Origin: Nioella sp. MMSF_3534
GTDB lineage: Bacteria; Pseudomonadota; Alphaproteobacteria; Rhodobacterales; Rhodobacteraceae
Length of the DNA: 64,000 nt
Reading direction: 5' to 3'
Assembly: GCF_030732985.1 (NCBI RefSeq)
Contig: NZ_JASHJX010000020.1
Coordinates: 1 to 64,000, forward strand
The stretch's first letter is position 1, and each line of letters starts with the position of its first letter. Of this stretch, positions 62,152 through 64,000 are shown piece by piece. A program made the translations under genes and the position numbers. The notes under the pieces were generated by a model. That model was not told the origin of the DNA. It saw nothing but the letters and a program-made list of their open reading frames with translations, and ran no database searches.

Positions 62152-63108
62152 CTAGTCCACCCACTGCCCCAGTCGAACCGCAGTTGCGCCGGGGGTCAGG
62201 CGGCGGCTTGGCATGATCAGCACGCAGCCATCATGCGGCGCGCGGATTTCCTTGTCTCCATCCATGCCGATCAGATCCCCTTTGGAGAGCGTCTCCAGAC
62301 CCGTGAAAGGCTGTGCGAACTCGAAGCAGTCTGTCTCGACCGTGACCGGCATCTCGACCTTCACCACGCGTTGTGCGGCCGGCAGGGGCAAGAGATTGGG
62401 TTCTGCTGTCTCGGGCGCAATCATCCCGTGCAGCAGCAGCCAGCGATAGACGCTGTCGACCGCGACCGGCCCCGCCGCCGCTTCCCAGTGTTGGCCGCAC
62501 TCGATCAGCACTGCGGTTTTGGGGCTGCCGGGGTCACCAAAGCCCCCATAGTCGCGCAGCCGTCGCCCCGCTGCATGGCCGGTATCGGCCACGATAATCT
62601 CTGGTGTCCCGAGCTGCCTTGACATGGCGGTGCTTTTGTCTAGCGGCCCGGCCACGATCACCGGGGCCGTCTTGTGCTGCATCGAATGCACGTCGAACAG
62701 GATATCCACCGTGTCGATCAGGGGGCGGATCTGTCGGGCGCGATCCAGTTCGCACGACCTGCGATCCCCCTCCAGCGTTTCCGTATCCCAGACCCTGTTC
62801 ATGTCCTCGTCCAGAAACCGGCTTGCCATCGGATCGTCCCTGTCAAAGGCCTCATAGGCCGCGACATTGGAAAATCCGAGCGTCAGCGTACCCTTCATTG
62901 GCCGGACGCCAGACCGGAACAGATGGTCCAGCGCGATGACCCCGCAGACCTCGTTGCCGTGCACAAGGGCATTGATCAGGACGTGCGGCCCCGCCACGCC
63001 GCTGTCAAAGCTGGTGTAATAGTCCACGCCTGTGTTGCCAGCCCGGTAGGGCGAGATATCGGGGAAGGGCAGCTCGATCGGGTACTTGTTGGGGTCGGTC
63101 GCGCTCAT
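62152..63108 (-). CDS. Aspartoacylase/succinylglutamate-desuccinylase-type M14 hydrolase
   Basis: A 318-residue zinc hydrolase: VLINALVHGNEVCGVIAL provides the His-x-x-Glu zinc motif and LFDVHSMQHKTAPV the third ligand region. The family removes acyl groups from amino acids or trims peptides. It is convergent with the transporter operon and overlaps the upstream M20 gene by 4 bases. A role in processing imported acyl-amino acids or peptides is inferred from position. Confidence 0.87.
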   Translation of the reverse strand: MSATDPNKYPIELPFPDISPYRAGNTGVDYYTSFDSGVAGPHVLINALVHGNEVCGVIALDHLFRSGVRPMKGTLTLGFSNVAAYEAFDRDDPMASRFLDEDMNRVWDTETLEGDRRSCELDRARQIRPLIDTVDILFDVHSMQHKTAPVIVAGPLDKSTAMSRQLGTPEIIVADTGHAAGRRLRDYGGFGDPGSPKTAVLIECGQHWEAAAGPVAVDSVYRWLLLHGMIAPETAEPNLLPLPAAQRVVKVEMPVTVETDCFEFAQPFTGLETLSKGDLIGMDGDKEIRAPHDGCVLIMPSRRLTPGATAVRLGQWVD

Positions 63109-64000
63109 GAGGCGGGCCTTGGCACGATCGGCGGTTCAACCCCTTCGGGAAGCGGGCAAACATAGGGCGTCTTCTTCAGATGGGCTGCGTGCAGCTCCTT
63201 TGCCCTTGCAAGCAGGGCAGGATCCTCGATCACCCGTTTGGCCGTCGCCGCCATGACCTTGGCGGCATAGACCATACCCTTATGCGCAGCCGGAGCCTTG
63301 CCCTGCGCAACCGTTTGCCAGGTGTGAAACGGCGTGCCGACCGCGCAGGTTGCCACGCGGGCCTGAACAGTGGGTACGGTCCAGCTGACATCCCCGACAT
63401 CCGTTGATCCCTCTCCGCCCTCACCCTTCAGATCCAGCGGCGCCACGAAATCGCACAGGGCTAGGCTTTCGTCCGGTGCCGGCATCCCGACGCGCCGGAA
63501 GGACACCGCGATATCGTCCGCCGTCAGCGTCTGTTGTATCTCTCGGGCGAAAGCCACGTCAGCCTCGTCAAAGGCGACAGGGCCGAGACGCTCCATCTCC
63601 ACCTGCATGGCCTCCTCCAGAGGCCGGTTGCCGATCAGGTTCGATACCCCGGTGAAGACGCGGGATTCGACGCGAGTCTCGGTCATCAGGGCGGCGCCTT
63701 CGGCGATCTTCTTGACCCGCTCGATCAGCGACCGAAGTCCGGGCAGGTCCGAGGCGCGGACCAGTTGCCGAACGGTTGCCCGGTGCTGCACCACATTGGG
63801 CGCAACCCCGCCTGCGTCGAGATAGGCATAGTGAACGCGCGCATCATCCGGCATGTGTTCGCGCATGTAATTGATGCCGACATTCATCAGTTCCACGGCG
63901 TCCAGCGCGCTGCGGCCCAGTTCGGGTGCGCCTGCGGCATGTGCTGCCTTGCCGTGGAAGGTGAAGTCGATCCGGGTGTTGGCCAGCGAGTTTGCCCTGT
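63105..64000 (-). CDS. M20-family amidohydrolase (AbgB-like), 5' end outside window
   Basis: At least 297 residues; the reading frame is open to the window edge, so the true start is beyond 64000. FTFHGKAAHAAGAPELGRSALDAVELMNVG and NYMREHMPDDARVHYAYLDAGG are typical of p-aminobenzoyl-glutamate hydrolase subunit B/M20D peptidases, as is the STDVGDVSWTVPTVQARVAT segment. The GTG at 63896 is an internal codon, not the start. It probably cleaves an amide-linked amino acid; co-transcribed with the M14 gene. Confidence 0.9.
   Translation of the reverse strand, partial: RANSLANTRIDFTFHGKAAHAAGAPELGRSALDAVELMNVGINYMREHMPDDARVHYAYLDAGGVAPNVVQHRATVRQLVRASDLPGLRSLIERVKKIAEGAALMTETRVESRVFTGVSNLIGNRPLEEAMQVEMERLGPVAFDEADVAFAREIQQTLTADDIAVSFRRVGMPAPDESLALCDFVAPLDLKGEGGEGSTDVGDVSWTVPTVQARVATCAVGTPFHTWQTVAQGKAPAAHKGMVYAAKVMAATAKRVIEDPALLARAKELHAAHLKKTPYVCPLPEGVEPPIVPRPAS

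Overview
The window is a GC-rich, tightly packed alphaproteobacterial chromosome segment. Many neighbouring genes overlap by the 4-base ATGA stop/start arrangement. The gene content points to a marine Rhodobacterales bacterium of the Roseobacter type: a petABC (fbcFBC) bc1 operon, a NaChBac-type sodium channel with a TLESWSM filter, a Hint-domain protein next to a HlyC-like acyltransferase, a RibH2-type lumazine synthase under an FMN riboswitch, and a short intergenic repeat resembling one I know from this order. No species name can be given from sequence alone.

Layout. 1-42.8 kb is mostly core genome. 0-10 kb: a LysR regulator, an OmpA-like lipid/cell-wall protein, an AhpD-like protein, GNAT and CinA-type genes, sfsA, a MscS channel, map, a methyltransferase, radC and exported msrA. 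10-22 kb: a sulfotransferase-like gene, small secreted proteins, the Hint/HlyC pair, argG, ilvA, a divergent Hpt / response-regulator-phosphatase pair, hslO, two Nudix genes, a CCA-adding-type nucleotidyltransferase and a LysE exporter. 22-29 kb: a heterodimer-type ABC exporter pair, a VOC protein, a TrmA/RlmD-type RNA methyltransferase, the Nav channel and a GNAT enzyme. 29-33 kb: a TPP riboswitch followed by thiBPQ. 33-35.5 kb: petABC. 36-42.7 kb: GST, PaiB-like, riboswitch-controlled ribH, a DMT exporter, a DDAH/amidinotransferase-like enzyme, mtaB and dapF.

At 42.8 kb a tRNA-Lys(UUU) gene carries an integrated element of about 9.9 kb, bounded by a 49-base direct repeat of the tRNA 3' end (42827-42875 and 52719-52767). 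Its recombination/replication module (tyrosine integrase, a coiled-coil unknown, an AlpA/Xis-like HTH protein, a Rep-like protein) lies at the right end. The left half is cargo with visibly lower GC: hsdM and hsdS of a type I restriction-modification system with no hsdR in the element or window, coupled directly to a Septu-type pair, ptuA (AAA ATPase) and ptuB (HNH nuclease). All four genes read in one direction with junctions of -4, +5 and -4 bases. This composite HsdM-HsdS-PtuA-PtuB operon is the most interesting locus here. The ptuA reading frame is broken in a run of ten A's, and one extra A or a -1 slip restores it. The DNA just outside the right attachment repeat is a decayed copy of the element's own left end, which suggests repeated integration at this tRNA.

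Right of the island, 53-64 kb holds a peptide-handling cluster. It has two M81 (MlrC-like) metallopeptidases, a complete Dpp/Opp-type ABC importer (binding protein, two permeases, two ATPases), and, convergent with it, an M14 aspartoacylase-like and an M20 AbgB-like hydrolase; the last runs off the window.
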